Assembly: GCA_963850425.1 (NCBI GenBank)
Contig: CAWKLF010000001.1
Coordinates: forward strand, 2,217,658-2,281,657
DNA length: 64,000 nucleotides
Origin: Gp1-AA133 sp963850425
GTDB taxonomy: Bacteria > Acidobacteriota > Terriglobia > Terriglobales > Acidobacteriaceae
Direction of reading: 5' to 3'
Below, piece by piece: positions 8,493-15,760 of the stretch. The first letter of the stretch is position 1; each line of letters begins with the position of its first letter. The notes beneath the pieces were generated by a model that worked only from the letters and a program-made list of their open reading frames with translations, did no database searches and was not told the origin of the DNA. The translations under genes were made by a program, and so were the position numbers.

Positions 8493-9905
8493 ATGCGTTG
8501 GAGTTTTGCGGTGGTGTTATGGCTTGCGTCGATGATGGCGTTCGCTCAAGAAAGCGGAATGCAAGCGCAGCTTCGCCGCGAGGGTGAACGTGTGGCCGAC
8601 GCCTGCCACTTCAGTCTCAAGGCAGTTGGCAGCTGTGCGTACACGCTGTTTACCGACCATCCGCTGCACATTGCGGCCGGAAGCCTGCCTCCGCAGAACG
8701 GATTCGGCCTGGGCGCCGCGTTCGTTGCCTCAAAGAACACAACGAACTGGCGCCTGAGTTGGGATCTGGACGCCGTCGCCGCCACCAGCGGATCGTGGCG
8801 AGCCGGCGGCTACATGAAGTTGGTGCATACACCTTCAGTTGTGATCCACGCGCCCGTGCCAACCGCGACCCCCACCGCGCCGTCGGAGAAGAAAACGCCC
8901 ACGCTTGCCGTGCATCCCTACACCGTCTTCAATCTCTACGCGCAAACCATCTCGCTGAACAAGCTGAATTACTTTGGCCTCGGCAACGAGACGCCGCTTT
9001 CCGCCGCCACGCGCTTTGGCATGACCCAGACCGTCGTCGGTGCAAGTGTCGTCAAGCCCGTCTTCGAGTGGCCCGCTCTCCGCGCGCTGAACCTTTCCCT
9101 GAACGGCGAAATGAATGGACGCTTCGTCAACATCCGCGGCAGGCAGGGCGACTCTACGCCTTCCATCGAGACTCTCTACAACGACGCGACCGCGCCCGGC
9201 CTCGCCAGCCAGCCCGGATTCTTCCAGCTTGGCGAAGGCATCCGCATCAAGCCGGTCATCGCCGACCGCTTTGCCCTCAACTACCTGGGAAACTTTCAGC
9301 AGTTCTTCGCGCCTTCGGACTCACGCAATTCGTTCCTGCGCTGGGCAATCGACCTGAACCATACGCTCTACCTCTACGGCTACTCGCAATCGGCAACCAG
9401 AAATAGCGACGCCGTCGGCCCTGACCACTGTGCTCCCGGGAACGAACCGTGCGCGCCTGTTTCCCGCTCGCGCAACCTGAACGGCTCGATCAACGTGCGC
9501 CTGCTGCTTTCCGAGTCGAGCCACTCCGCGACGAGCGCCGTGCCGTTTTATTTCCAGCAAACGCTTGGCGGCTCCGACATCGACAGCGCGATGTCGCTCG
9601 GCAGCTATCGGGACTACCGTTTCCGCGCGCCCAACCTGCTACTGCTGCAGGAGAGCATCGAGCACTCCATCTGGGGCCCCTTCGGCGTGAAATTCACCGC
9701 TGACCAGGGAAGAGTCGCGCTTACGCACGGCGATCTGGGATTCAGTCATCTGCGGCACAGTTACGCAGGAGGGCTGACACTGCGCGCCGGTGGCTTCCCC
9801 ATGGTCTCGATGATGTTCGCCTGGGGAGGCCCCGAAGGCCACCACAATATTTTCAACATGAACACGTCGCTGCTGGGCGGCTCCGCCAGGCCGGCACTCG
9901 ACTAG
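8493..9905 (+). CDS. predicted outer-membrane beta-barrel protein
   Basis: A 470-residue exported protein. Residues 1-19 are a signal peptide (RWSFAVVLWLASMMAFAQ). The rest is rich in alternating aromatic/hydrophobic strands separated by short turns and polar loops, as in outer-membrane barrels; the C-terminal part (GLTLRAGGFPMVSMMFAWGGPEG) resembles the last strands of BamA/surface-antigen-like barrels. A Cys pair near residue 310 (DHCAPGNEPCAP) could form a loop disulfide. A Pro/Thr-rich segment near residues 115-135 may be a linker. It closes the 6824-9905 cluster and is followed by a strong terminator. Function unknown; possible partners are the phosphoesterase and the Lys-tailed protein. 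Confidence 0.8.
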   Translation: MRWSFAVVLWLASMMAFAQESGMQAQLRREGERVADACHFSLKAVGSCAYTLFTDHPLHIAAGSLPPQNGFGLGAAFVASKNTTNWRLSWDLDAVAATSGSWRAGGYMKLVHTPSVVIHAPVPTATPTAPSEKKTPTLAVHPYTVFNLYAQTISLNKLNYFGLGNETPLSAATRFGMTQTVVGASVVKPVFEWPALRALNLSLNGEMNGRFVNIRGRQGDSTPSIETLYNDATAPGLASQPGFFQLGEGIRIKPVIADRFALNYLGNFQQFFAPSDSRNSFLRWAIDLNHTLYLYGYSQSATRNSDAVGPDHCAPGNEPCAPVSRSRNLNGSINVRLLLSESSHSATSAVPFYFQQTLGGSDIDSAMSLGSYRDYRFRAPNLLLLQESIEHSIWGPFGVKFTADQGRVALTHGDLGFSHLRHSYAGGLTLRAGGFPMVSMMFAWGGPEGHHNIFNMNTSLLGGSARPALD

Positions 9906-9972
9906 GCATGGGGGCCTCGTGCTGGAACCGGCTGCAGTACTAGGTTGCACGGGTCTTTATCACCAAGAAAAC

Positions 9973-9996
9973 AAGGGCGCCTTTCGGCGCCCTTTT
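9973..9996. terminator. bidirectional rho-independent terminator
   Basis: AAGGGCGCC, a TTTC loop and GGCGCCCTT form a 9-bp stem, with T-runs on the plus side and an A-rich run on the other side. It sits between the convergent genes ending at 9905 (plus) and 10027 (minus) and can serve both. Confidence 0.85.
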
Positions 9997-10026
9997 GTCA
10001 CCGGCGGCCTGCCTTACGCTCGACGC

Positions 10027-10278
10027 CTACTGCGGAGCGGTTTTGTCTTCCACTTTCTGTGCGCCTTCTTCGGTCTTGTGCGCGGCTTTGTGCGTGCCCT
10101 TCTTAACCTTGTGACCGGCTTTCTTCGCGGTCTTCTTGGTTGCGTGGCCCGTGTCTTTCGCGGCTTGCTTGGTTTCGTGGCCCGCGTCTTTCATGTCCTG
10201 CTTTGCGCTGTCTTGAGCGAACGACACGCCCCACAACATCACCAACGACAGCCCCATCCACATGACGAAACGTTTCAC
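10027..10278 (-). CDS. secreted 11-residue-repeat (LEA-like) small protein
   Basis: An 83-residue protein starting at GTG, with AGGAGAG just upstream. Residues 1-21 are a signal peptide (KRFVMWMGLSLVMLWGVSFA). The mature part is built from about five successive 11-residue units: MKDAGHETKQA, AKDTGHATKKT, AKKAGHKVKKG, THKAAHKTEEG and AQKVEDKTAPQ. This period and the A/K/T/E/D composition resemble group 3 LEA and related desiccation-protection proteins, which form amphipathic helices. The conserved GH or AH pairs give regularly spaced histidines. A protective or surface-binding role in the periplasm is an inference. It is convergent with the beta-barrel gene across a shared terminator. Confidence 0.75.
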   Translation of the reverse strand: MKRFVMWMGLSLVMLWGVSFAQDSAKQDMKDAGHETKQAAKDTGHATKKTAKKAGHKVKKGTHKAAHKTEEGAQKVEDKTAPQ

Positions 10279-10456
10279 TTTGACTCTCCTCTTGATCTGA
10301 ACTCAGTTGACTTAGAGAGTCTAGGGAACCGGTTCCGCGAGCGGCATCGGGTGAACACCCGATAAGCAGCCTTTCCCGGTCCCGAGCACTCGGAGAACGC
10401 AAATGGACTAGTGAGATTCAAAGTCAACAACTGGAAACCTGAGCCGTAGGAACTTG

Positions 10457-10507
10457 CCGACGACCGACGACCGAGAGCCGACGACTGACGACCAAGCGAC
10501 CAACGAC
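10457..10507. repeat. heptad tandem array (CCGACGA type)
   Basis: Successive 7-bp units read CCGACGA, CCGACGA, CCGAGAG, CCGACGA, CTGACGA and then decay. It lies just beyond the stop of the CoA-transferase B gene. Its reverse complement matches the array at 11188-11257 at the other end of that gene. Confidence 0.8.
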
Positions 10508-10512
10508 GGCCC

Positions 10513-11256
10513 TCACCCCTCCATGGTCTTAACGTCCGGCGCCACCGCCAGCTTCGCCGCGGTAGCCCGCTGGACATCCTCCGCTGTCAGCCCGGGAGCA
10601 ATCTCGGTCAGCACCAGGCCCGAGGGCGTCACTTCGATGCACGCCATCTCCGTCACAATCGTATTCACCACTGCGGCTCCGGTGAGCGGCAGCGTGCACT
10701 GCCTCAAAATTTTCGGCTGCCCGTCGCGCGTCGTGTGTTCCATGGCGATGATCACGCGTCGCGCTCCGGCTACCAGGTCCATCGCGCCGCCCATGCCTTT
10801 CACCATTTTGCCGGGGATCATCCAGTTGGCGAGGTTGCCGTGCTCGTCGACTTCCATCGCGCCCAGCACGCTGAGATCGATGTGCCCGCCGCGAATCATG
10901 CCAAACGAATCGGCGCTCGAGAAGTAAGCCGTTCCCGGCAACTCGCTTACCGTTTCCTTGCCCGCATTGATGAGGTCGGCGTCCTCCTCGCCCTCGATCG
11001 GGAATGGCCCGATGCCGAGCATGCCATTCTCGCTTTGTAGAACGACGTGCATCCCTGGGGGGACGCAATTGGCCACGAGCGTAGGCAGGCCAATGCCGAG
11101 ATTGACGTAAAAGCCATCGCGCAATTCCCGCGCAATGCGCTTCACAATACGGTCGCGCTTCTCGGTGTCTTTGGGAGGCTTAGGAACGGTCGTCGGTCGT
11201 TGGTCGTTCGTCGTTGGCATGTTTGTCGTCGGTTGTCGGTCGTCAGTCGTCGGCAT
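10513..11256 (-). CDS. scoB: 3-oxoacid CoA-transferase subunit B
   Basis: The B subunit of a two-subunit CoA-transferase that moves CoA between succinyl-CoA (or acetyl-CoA) and 3-oxoacids such as acetoacetate in the cytoplasm. Family signatures are DGFYVNLGIGLPTLV, the SENGMLGIGPFP motif with the catalytic glutamate, and GGHIDLSVLGAMEVD. The full frame gives 247 residues, about 25 longer than usual. The extra N-terminus (MPTTDDRQPTTNMPTTNDQ and following) is the translation of a heptad repeat array and is probably not native; no ribosome site precedes either ATG. A later start just before RDRIVKRIARELRDG is plausible. The partner subunit A is 161 bp upstream, across another repeat array. Confidence 0.93.
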   Translation of the reverse strand: MPTTDDRQPTTNMPTTNDQRPTTVPKPPKDTEKRDRIVKRIARELRDGFYVNLGIGLPTLVANCVPPGMHVVLQSENGMLGIGPFPIEGEEDADLINAGKETVSELPGTAYFSSADSFGMIRGGHIDLSVLGAMEVDEHGNLANWMIPGKMVKGMGGAMDLVAGARRVIIAMEHTTRDGQPKILRQCTLPLTGAAVVNTIVTEMACIEVTPSGLVLTEIAPGLTAEDVQRATAAKLAVAPDVKTMEG

Positions 11257-11257
11257 G
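11188..11257. repeat. heptad tandem array (GGTCGTC/CGTCGTT type)
   Basis: About ten 7-bp units such as GGTCGTC, GGTCGTT, CGTCGTT, CGGTTGT, CGGTCGT and CAGTCGT run in phase. The array overlaps the apparent 5' end of scoB and is an inverted counterpart of the array at 10457-10507. Confidence 0.8.
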
Positions 11258-11362
11258 GGTCTCAGACGTTTTAGGTTTTCTTTAATGTTTGTCTCAAATG
11301 TTGGCGATCTCGACCGCGTGCCTGCCGACGACTCACAATGGATGACTGCAACTTGACTTGAA

Positions 11363-11411
11363 CTCGAAACTCGAAACTCGAAACTCGAAACTCGAAACTC
11401 GAAACTCGAAA
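11363..11411. repeat. perfect heptad array, CTCGAAA x7
   Basis: Seven uninterrupted copies of CTCGAAA fill the gap between the two CoA-transferase subunit genes, ending 6 bp before the stop of the A subunit gene. Confidence 0.95.
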
Positions 11412-11417
11412 CTCTCT

Positions 11418-12113
11418 CTACCCCTTCCTCACCGTCCGCCGCTCAATGCGCTTCTCAAAAGTCGCGCCCTGGAAAATACGGTTCACGAAGACGCTGGGCG
11501 TATGCACCGTGTCAGGATCGAGTTCACCGACGTCGACCAGATGCTCGACTTCCGCAATCGTCACCTTCGCCGCGGTCGCCATCATCGGATTGAAGTTGCG
11601 GGCCGTCTTGCGATACACCAGGTTTCCCCACCGGTCGCCCTTCCACGCCTTCACGAAGGCGAAGTCGGCCCTCAGCGCCTGTTCCATCACATAAGTGCGG
11701 CCGTCAAACTCGCGTGTCTCCTTGCCTTCGGCGACCAGCGTTCCTACACCGGTTGGAGTAAAAAAAGCGGGAATGCCCGCCCCGCCCGCGCGAATGCGCT
11801 CCGAGAAAGTTCCCTGCGGTACCAGATCAAGCTGCACCGTGCCCTTGAGCACCATCTCTTCAAGCATCTTGTTTTCGCCGACATAGGTTCCGATGTGCCG
11901 CCTGATCTGGCCGTTGGCCAGCAGCAGGCCGACGCCGAATCCGTCAACCCCGGCATTGTTGCTGATGGTGGTGAGATTCTTCACGCCCTTGTGGGCCAGA
12001 GCACGTATAAGATTTTCGGGCATGCCGCACAAGCCGAACCCGCCCACCATAACGGTAGCGCCGTCGAAGACGTCCTGAATGGCCTCCTCGGCGCTGGCAA
12101 TGACCTTGTTCAT
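11418..12113 (-). CDS. scoA: 3-oxoacid CoA-transferase subunit A
   Basis: The A subunit paired with the B subunit downstream. Diagnostic stretches are the N-terminal MNKVIASAEEAIQDVFDGA, VGGFGLCGMPENLIRAL, and TISNNAGVDGFGVGLLLANGQI. From the ATG at 12113 it is 231 residues, the normal size. A longer frame reaches 12152, but its extra 13 residues (PPWWIFNYNLFD) are not family-like and derive from an octad repeat region. The pair lies downstream of tyrA in the same direction, so it may be transcribed from the aromatic block; the physiological link is unclear. Confidence 0.93.
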   Translation of the reverse strand: MNKVIASAEEAIQDVFDGATVMVGGFGLCGMPENLIRALAHKGVKNLTTISNNAGVDGFGVGLLLANGQIRRHIGTYVGENKMLEEMVLKGTVQLDLVPQGTFSERIRAGGAGIPAFFTPTGVGTLVAEGKETREFDGRTYVMEQALRADFAFVKAWKGDRWGNLVYRKTARNFNPMMATAAKVTIAEVEHLVDVGELDPDTVHTPSVFVNRIFQGATFEKRIERRTVRKG

Positions 12114-12138
12114 GTCAAAAAGATTGTAGTTGAAAATC

Positions 12139-12165
12139 CACCACGGAGGCACTGAGGCACGAAGA
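12139..12165. repeat. octad short tandem repeat (CACGGAGG type)
   Basis: CCACCACGGAGGCACTGAGG and the following bases have an approximate 8-bp period. Similar runs occur near 12250-12280, 43636-43672 and 46255-46285. Confidence 0.6.
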
Positions 12166-12239
12166 AAACGTAGGCCTCACAAACGAGTCAGGTACGTCAG
12201 GGAATCAGGCGTACGCCTCACCAACGAGCACAGGAACGT

Positions 12240-13145
12240 TTAAGCCTTGCCCGTCTCCGAGCCTCCGTGTCTCCGTGGTGGAATTGGTTTTGTCGGTTTT
12301 TCTTTCTTCAGTTGATGCGCACGCTCGAATTCAGCGGCCAGTTCGCGGGAGTCGAGATTCTCGCGGATATGCGCGAGCCGCTGCTCCAGCTTCATCAATG
12401 CATCCGCAATGTTCTTCTTGTTGGTGATGGCGATGTCGCGCCACATCGAGTACGGGCTCGACGAAATGCGCGTCATCTCCCGCAAGGCGCGTCCGCCCGC
12501 CTCGAGCAGGGGAGCCTGCCCGAATTCGTCGACCAGCGAAGCGGCCAGGGCAGTCGAAATCATCTGTGGAAGATGGCTTATCCAGGCGCAAAGCTGGTCA
12601 TGCTCCTGCGCGGGCAGATGCGCGATGCGCGCGCCCAGCTTTTCCACCCACTCCAGGAACTCGCCGCTCAGACCGCTGTAGACATCTTGCCCGGGGAAAG
12701 GAGCTACGAACCACGCCGCTCCCTGAAATAGATCGGCATCGGCAAAATCGACGCCCGACTGTTCCTTCCCCGCCATGGGGTGTCCAGCGAGGAATTTCTG
12801 GCCAGCCATTTTCCCGAAGATTTTCTGTGCGCGCTTGGCAACCTCTCCCTTCGTGCTGCCTACATCGGTGAGCAGAGTCTTGGCAGGAAGTGCGGGCCCA
12901 AGTCGCTCGATCAGGTCCACGATCGCCACTACCGGCGTAGCTAGTACGATGACCGAACTCCCGCGGATCGCCTCCGCAGGATTGGTCGCGCCCCCATCAA
13001 TCGCGCCGATTTCCTGAGCGCGTTCTAGTACAGGCGCGCGATCGCATCCCACGATGCGCCCGGTGAATTTGCGCTTCTTCAGCGCGAGCCCGAGCGAGCC
13101 GCCGATAAGGCCATTACCGATAATCGTGATCTGACGAATGGACAA
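12240..13145 (-). CDS. tyrA: prephenate dehydrogenase
   Basis: Oxidatively decarboxylates prephenate to 4-hydroxyphenylpyruvate in tyrosine synthesis, using NAD(P). The N-terminal Rossmann motif ITIIGNGLIGGSLGLAL is clear, with the LLTDVGSTKG segment and the AGHPMAGKEQSG catalytic region (His and prephenate-binding residues) following. The all-helical C-terminal domain contains HDQLCAWISHLPQMIS. The 301-residue length is normal. No ACT domain is present, so feedback by tyrosine may act elsewhere. The last ~15 residues (IPPRRHGGSETGKA) are encoded by a CACGGAGG-type repeat and look like a run-on tail. It sits in the aromatic block between DAHP synthase and the CoA-transferase pair. Confidence 0.95.
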   Translation of the reverse strand: MSIRQITIIGNGLIGGSLGLALKKRKFTGRIVGCDRAPVLERAQEIGAIDGGATNPAEAIRGSSVIVLATPVVAIVDLIERLGPALPAKTLLTDVGSTKGEVAKRAQKIFGKMAGQKFLAGHPMAGKEQSGVDFADADLFQGAAWFVAPFPGQDVYSGLSGEFLEWVEKLGARIAHLPAQEHDQLCAWISHLPQMISTALAASLVDEFGQAPLLEAGGRALREMTRISSSPYSMWRDIAITNKKNIADALMKLEQRLAHIRENLDSRELAAEFERAHQLKKEKPTKPIPPRRHGGSETGKA

Positions 13146-13215
13146 GGAAGAATTGAGTAATTGGGAAATTTAGTAATTGTCTGTTTGAAAATCAGGCCGT
13201 TGATCTTAACTCTTT

Positions 13216-13287
13216 CCTGAGACCTGAGACCTGAGACCTGAGACCTGAGACCTGAGACCTGAGACCTGAGACCTGAGATCTGAGATC
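13216..13287. repeat. perfect heptad array, CCTGAGA x9 plus variant
   Basis: Nine exact tandem copies of CCTGAGA are followed by TCTGAGA. The array fills the gap between DAHP synthase and tyrA and ends 6 bp before the DAHP synthase stop. Confidence 0.96.
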
Positions 13288-13293
13288 AAGCAA

Positions 13294-14313
13294 TTACCTG
13301 ATTTCTCGTCCCACCGCCGGCGCAATCACCCGAAGCTCGGTCATCAGTTTCGAGAATTGTTCCGGGAATAGCGACTGTGCGCCATCCGAAAGAGCTTTGT
13401 CCGGATTGCTATGGACTTCGATCAGCAAAGCGTCGGCGCCAGCCGCGACCGAAGCTCGCGCCATGGGCGGCACCTTATCGCGCCGGCCTACGCCGTGCGA
13501 AGGATCGGCCGTCATTGGCAGGTGCGAAAGCTTGTGCACAATCGGGATGGCGGATATGTCCATGGTATTGCGGGTGTATGTTTCAAATGTGCGGATGCCG
13601 CGCTCGCACAGAATCACTTCATAGTTGCCGCCTGCCATAATGTATTCGGCGGAAAGCAGCAATTCTTCGATGGTTGCGGCGATTCCGCGTTTCAGCAGCA
13701 CCGCCTTGCGGACCTTGCCCAGCTCGCGCAACAGATTGAAATTCTGCATATTGCGCGCACCCACCTGGAAGATGTCGACGTACGGCAGCATCAGTGCAAT
13801 CTGGGCAATCTCCATGACCTCGCTGATCACAAGAAGGCCATGCTTGTCTCCGGCCTCGCGCAAAATCTTCAGGCCCTCTTCGCCCATGCCCTGGAATGAA
13901 TAAGGAGAGGAGCGCGGCTTGAAAGCGCCTCCGCGAAGTACGCGGGCTCCCGCATCGGCCACTTGCTGCGCAATCAGAAAAATCTGGTCACGCGACTCCA
14001 CCGAGCACGGACCGGCCATCACAATCACTTCCTTGCCGCCGATCTCCACGCCGTTGGCAAGTTTCACGATCGTCCCTTCCGGACGAAAGGATCTTCCAGC
14101 CAGCTTGTAGGGCGACGAGATCCGGTGTACCTCCTGCACACCGGGCAGCACTTCAAAAATCGCGATATCCACTTCCGGGCGCGCACCTACCGCGCCCAGC
14201 ACCGTTTGGCGGGCGCCGGTGGAACGGTGCACTTCAAATCCCAGCGTGACCAGATGGTCAATCACCGCCTGAATCTGTTCTTCCGTTGCTAAATCCTGCA
14301 TTGCAACAATCAT
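13294..14313 (-). CDS. aroF: 3-deoxy-7-phosphoheptulonate synthase
   Basis: First enzyme of the shikimate pathway, condensing phosphoenolpyruvate and erythrose 4-phosphate. The 339 residues match the type I-beta form: an N-terminal ferredoxin-like (ACT-like) regulatory domain at about residues 1-70, then the barrel with VIVMAGPCSVESRDQ, the metal/PEP motif LRGGAFKPRSSPYSFQGMG, and the late DPSHGVGRRDKV motif. The regulatory domain resembles that of Thermotoga-type enzymes that are inhibited by tyrosine or phenylalanine. Its neighbours are chorismate mutase (59 bp upstream) and tyrA downstream, so both ends of the common pathway sit together. Confidence 0.96.
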   Translation of the reverse strand: MIVAMQDLATEEQIQAVIDHLVTLGFEVHRSTGARQTVLGAVGARPEVDIAIFEVLPGVQEVHRISSPYKLAGRSFRPEGTIVKLANGVEIGGKEVIVMAGPCSVESRDQIFLIAQQVADAGARVLRGGAFKPRSSPYSFQGMGEEGLKILREAGDKHGLLVISEVMEIAQIALMLPYVDIFQVGARNMQNFNLLRELGKVRKAVLLKRGIAATIEELLLSAEYIMAGGNYEVILCERGIRTFETYTRNTMDISAIPIVHKLSHLPMTADPSHGVGRRDKVPPMARASVAAGADALLIEVHSNPDKALSDGAQSLFPEQFSKLMTELRVIAPAVGREIR

Positions 14314-14372
14314 AGGAAAACAGCTCTCAGCTGATGGCGCTTAACTTTCTGTACGGTTATTTGGTGCTTACG

Positions 14373-14690
14373 CTAGTCTTTCTGATCTCGAGCGATCTCC
14401 GCGCCGCCCCTTGCGGCTTTCTCTTCTACGATCTCTTCCTTCTGAATATTCCGCATCACGTCCATGATGCGTTCGTAAATCTGGATCAGATGCCGGTGCT
14501 GCAGCGGCCCCCGGTTGCCTTCCTGCACCTGCGTAAGCACGATACGCTCGCGGTCCGGTTCGTAGACCGGCATCGCAGCCTTACGTTTCAAACGCCCAAT
14601 TTCCTGCGCAGCCTGTGCACGCTGGTTCAGGATCTCCACCAGCTTCTGGTCGATCTCGTCGATTTTCTTACGCCAGTCTGCGATGTCCAT
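14373..14690 (-). CDS. chorismate mutase (AroQ type)
   Basis: Converts chorismate to prephenate. A single AroQ helical domain of 105 residues from the ATG at 14690: WRKKIDEIDQKLVEILNQRA is the diagnostic first helix, with RERIVLTQV in the second helix and HRHLIQIYERIMDVMR in the third. There is no fused prephenate dehydratase or dehydrogenase. A longer frame to 14744 would add 18 residues made of heptad repeat sequence and is unlikely. The C-terminus is Glu/Lys/Arg-rich. It lies between trpA and DAHP synthase. Confidence 0.92.
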   Translation of the reverse strand: MDIADWRKKIDEIDQKLVEILNQRAQAAQEIGRLKRKAAMPVYEPDRERIVLTQVQEGNRGPLQHRHLIQIYERIMDVMRNIQKEEIVEEKAARGGAEIARDQKD

Positions 14691-14693
14691 TGA

Positions 14694-14721
14694 GTCGTCG
14701 GTCGTCAGTCCTCGGTCGTCG
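14694..14721. repeat. heptad array (GTCGTCG type)
   Basis: Four in-phase units, GTCGTCG, GTCGTCA, GTCCTCG and GTCGTCG, lie immediately upstream of the chorismate mutase start. A second weak array (AGCTACA, GTTCTAA, GAGCTAA, CGGCTAA, AAGCTGC) at 14783-14817 overlaps the end of trpA. Confidence 0.75.
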
Positions 14722-14793
14722 GCCGCTTGCACTTCATGCTGCACCGTACGACAGCACTACTAACCTGCAACCGCCACCGCAAAAGCTACAGTT

Positions 14794-15561
14794 CTAAGAG
14801 CTAACGGCTAAAAGCTGCTTCACGAATTCTGCCACACTCTGCGCTTCTTTCCCGGGATTCTGCTCGACCAGGTTGACAATCGCGCTGCCTACGACCGCGC
14901 CCTCGGCGTAGCGGCCAACCGCCCTAAACTGCTCGGGCGTAGAGATGCCGAAGCCGACTGCGATTGGCAACGTCGTGTATTTGCGCAGACGCTTCACCAG
15001 TGTTTGCGCGTCATCTGACATTTGCTTGCGTGCACCGGTCACCCCCGTGCGCGAGACGGCGTACACAAATCCGCTGGATGCTTGCGCAATCCGCTTCAGA
15101 CGCTCGTCGGTCGAAGTTGGAGCGGCCAAAAAAATTGGCGCCAGCTCGTTCTTGCGCATTTCGGCGAGATAGGGCCCGGCTTCTTCCACGGGAAGATCGG
15201 TCACCAGCACGCCATCCACGCCCGCGAGCCGCGCGATTCTGCAAAATCTGTCGACACCCATTCGCAGGATTGGGTTGAGATAAGTGAAAATGATGAGCCC
15301 CACCGATTGCGACTGCTCGCGGATTTCGGCCGCCAATTTCAAGACCTGGTCAAGAGAAGTACCGTGTTTCAGCGCGCGCTCACTAGCCCTCTGGATCACA
15401 GGGCCGTCAGCAACCGGATCACTGAAGGGCACGCCTAGTTCGATCACCGTCGCGCCCGCACGAATTGTTTCGAGCACAATCTCCCGTGTAGTCGCAAGAT
15501 CGGGATCGCCCGAGGTCACGTAGGCGACGAGAGCCGGCTTTTTGACGAAGTGAAAGGGCAT
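14794..15561 (-). CDS. trpA: tryptophan synthase alpha subunit
   Basis: Cleaves indole-3-glycerol phosphate to indole and glyceraldehyde 3-phosphate; the indole passes to TrpB in the alpha2-beta2 complex. The 255 residues are full length. Visible landmarks are VIELGVPFSDPVADGPVIQ with the catalytic Glu, GVDGVLVTDLPVEEA with the catalytic Asp, and GFGISTPEQF in the phosphate-binding part. It follows trpB by 199 bp, a gap that holds two heptad arrays. Its last few codons (KQLLAVSS) and stop fall inside another weak 7-bp array. Confidence 0.97.
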   Translation of the reverse strand: MPFHFVKKPALVAYVTSGDPDLATTREIVLETIRAGATVIELGVPFSDPVADGPVIQRASERALKHGTSLDQVLKLAAEIREQSQSVGLIIFTYLNPILRMGVDRFCRIARLAGVDGVLVTDLPVEEAGPYLAEMRKNELAPIFLAAPTSTDERLKRIAQASSGFVYAVSRTGVTGARKQMSDDAQTLVKRLRKYTTLPIAVGFGISTPEQFRAVGRYAEGAVVGSAIVNLVEQNPGKEAQSVAEFVKQLLAVSS

Positions 15562-15583
15562 AAGAAAAGCGATTTCAGATCTT

Positions 15584-15618
15584 TAGATTTCAGATTGCAG
15601 ATTGAAAGACCATCGTCG
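15584..15618. repeat. heptad arrays between trpB and trpA
   Basis: Units TTCAGAT, CTTTAGA, TTTCAGA, TTGCAGA and TTGAAAG run in phase. A second array of GAATCTG, AAAGCTA, GAATCTG, AAATCTC and AAATTCG lies at 15711-15745 in the same gap. The units are variations on (A)GAT/ATCT and partly reverse complements of each other. Confidence 0.7.
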
Positions 15619-15760
15619 CGAAAGTCCGGCCTGACAAGAATCTAGTCTTGACTGAGAGTGCAATCCAGAAATCCAGATCCCCAACCTACAGACCAAATCT
15701 GCCAGTAAGAGAATCTGAAAGCTAGAATCTGAAATCTCAAATTCGCTTTCGGCGTCTCCA

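Noticed and set aside
11363..13287. Heptad arrays as CRISPR
   Set aside because: Units are 7 bp and directly adjacent with no spacers; no cas genes.
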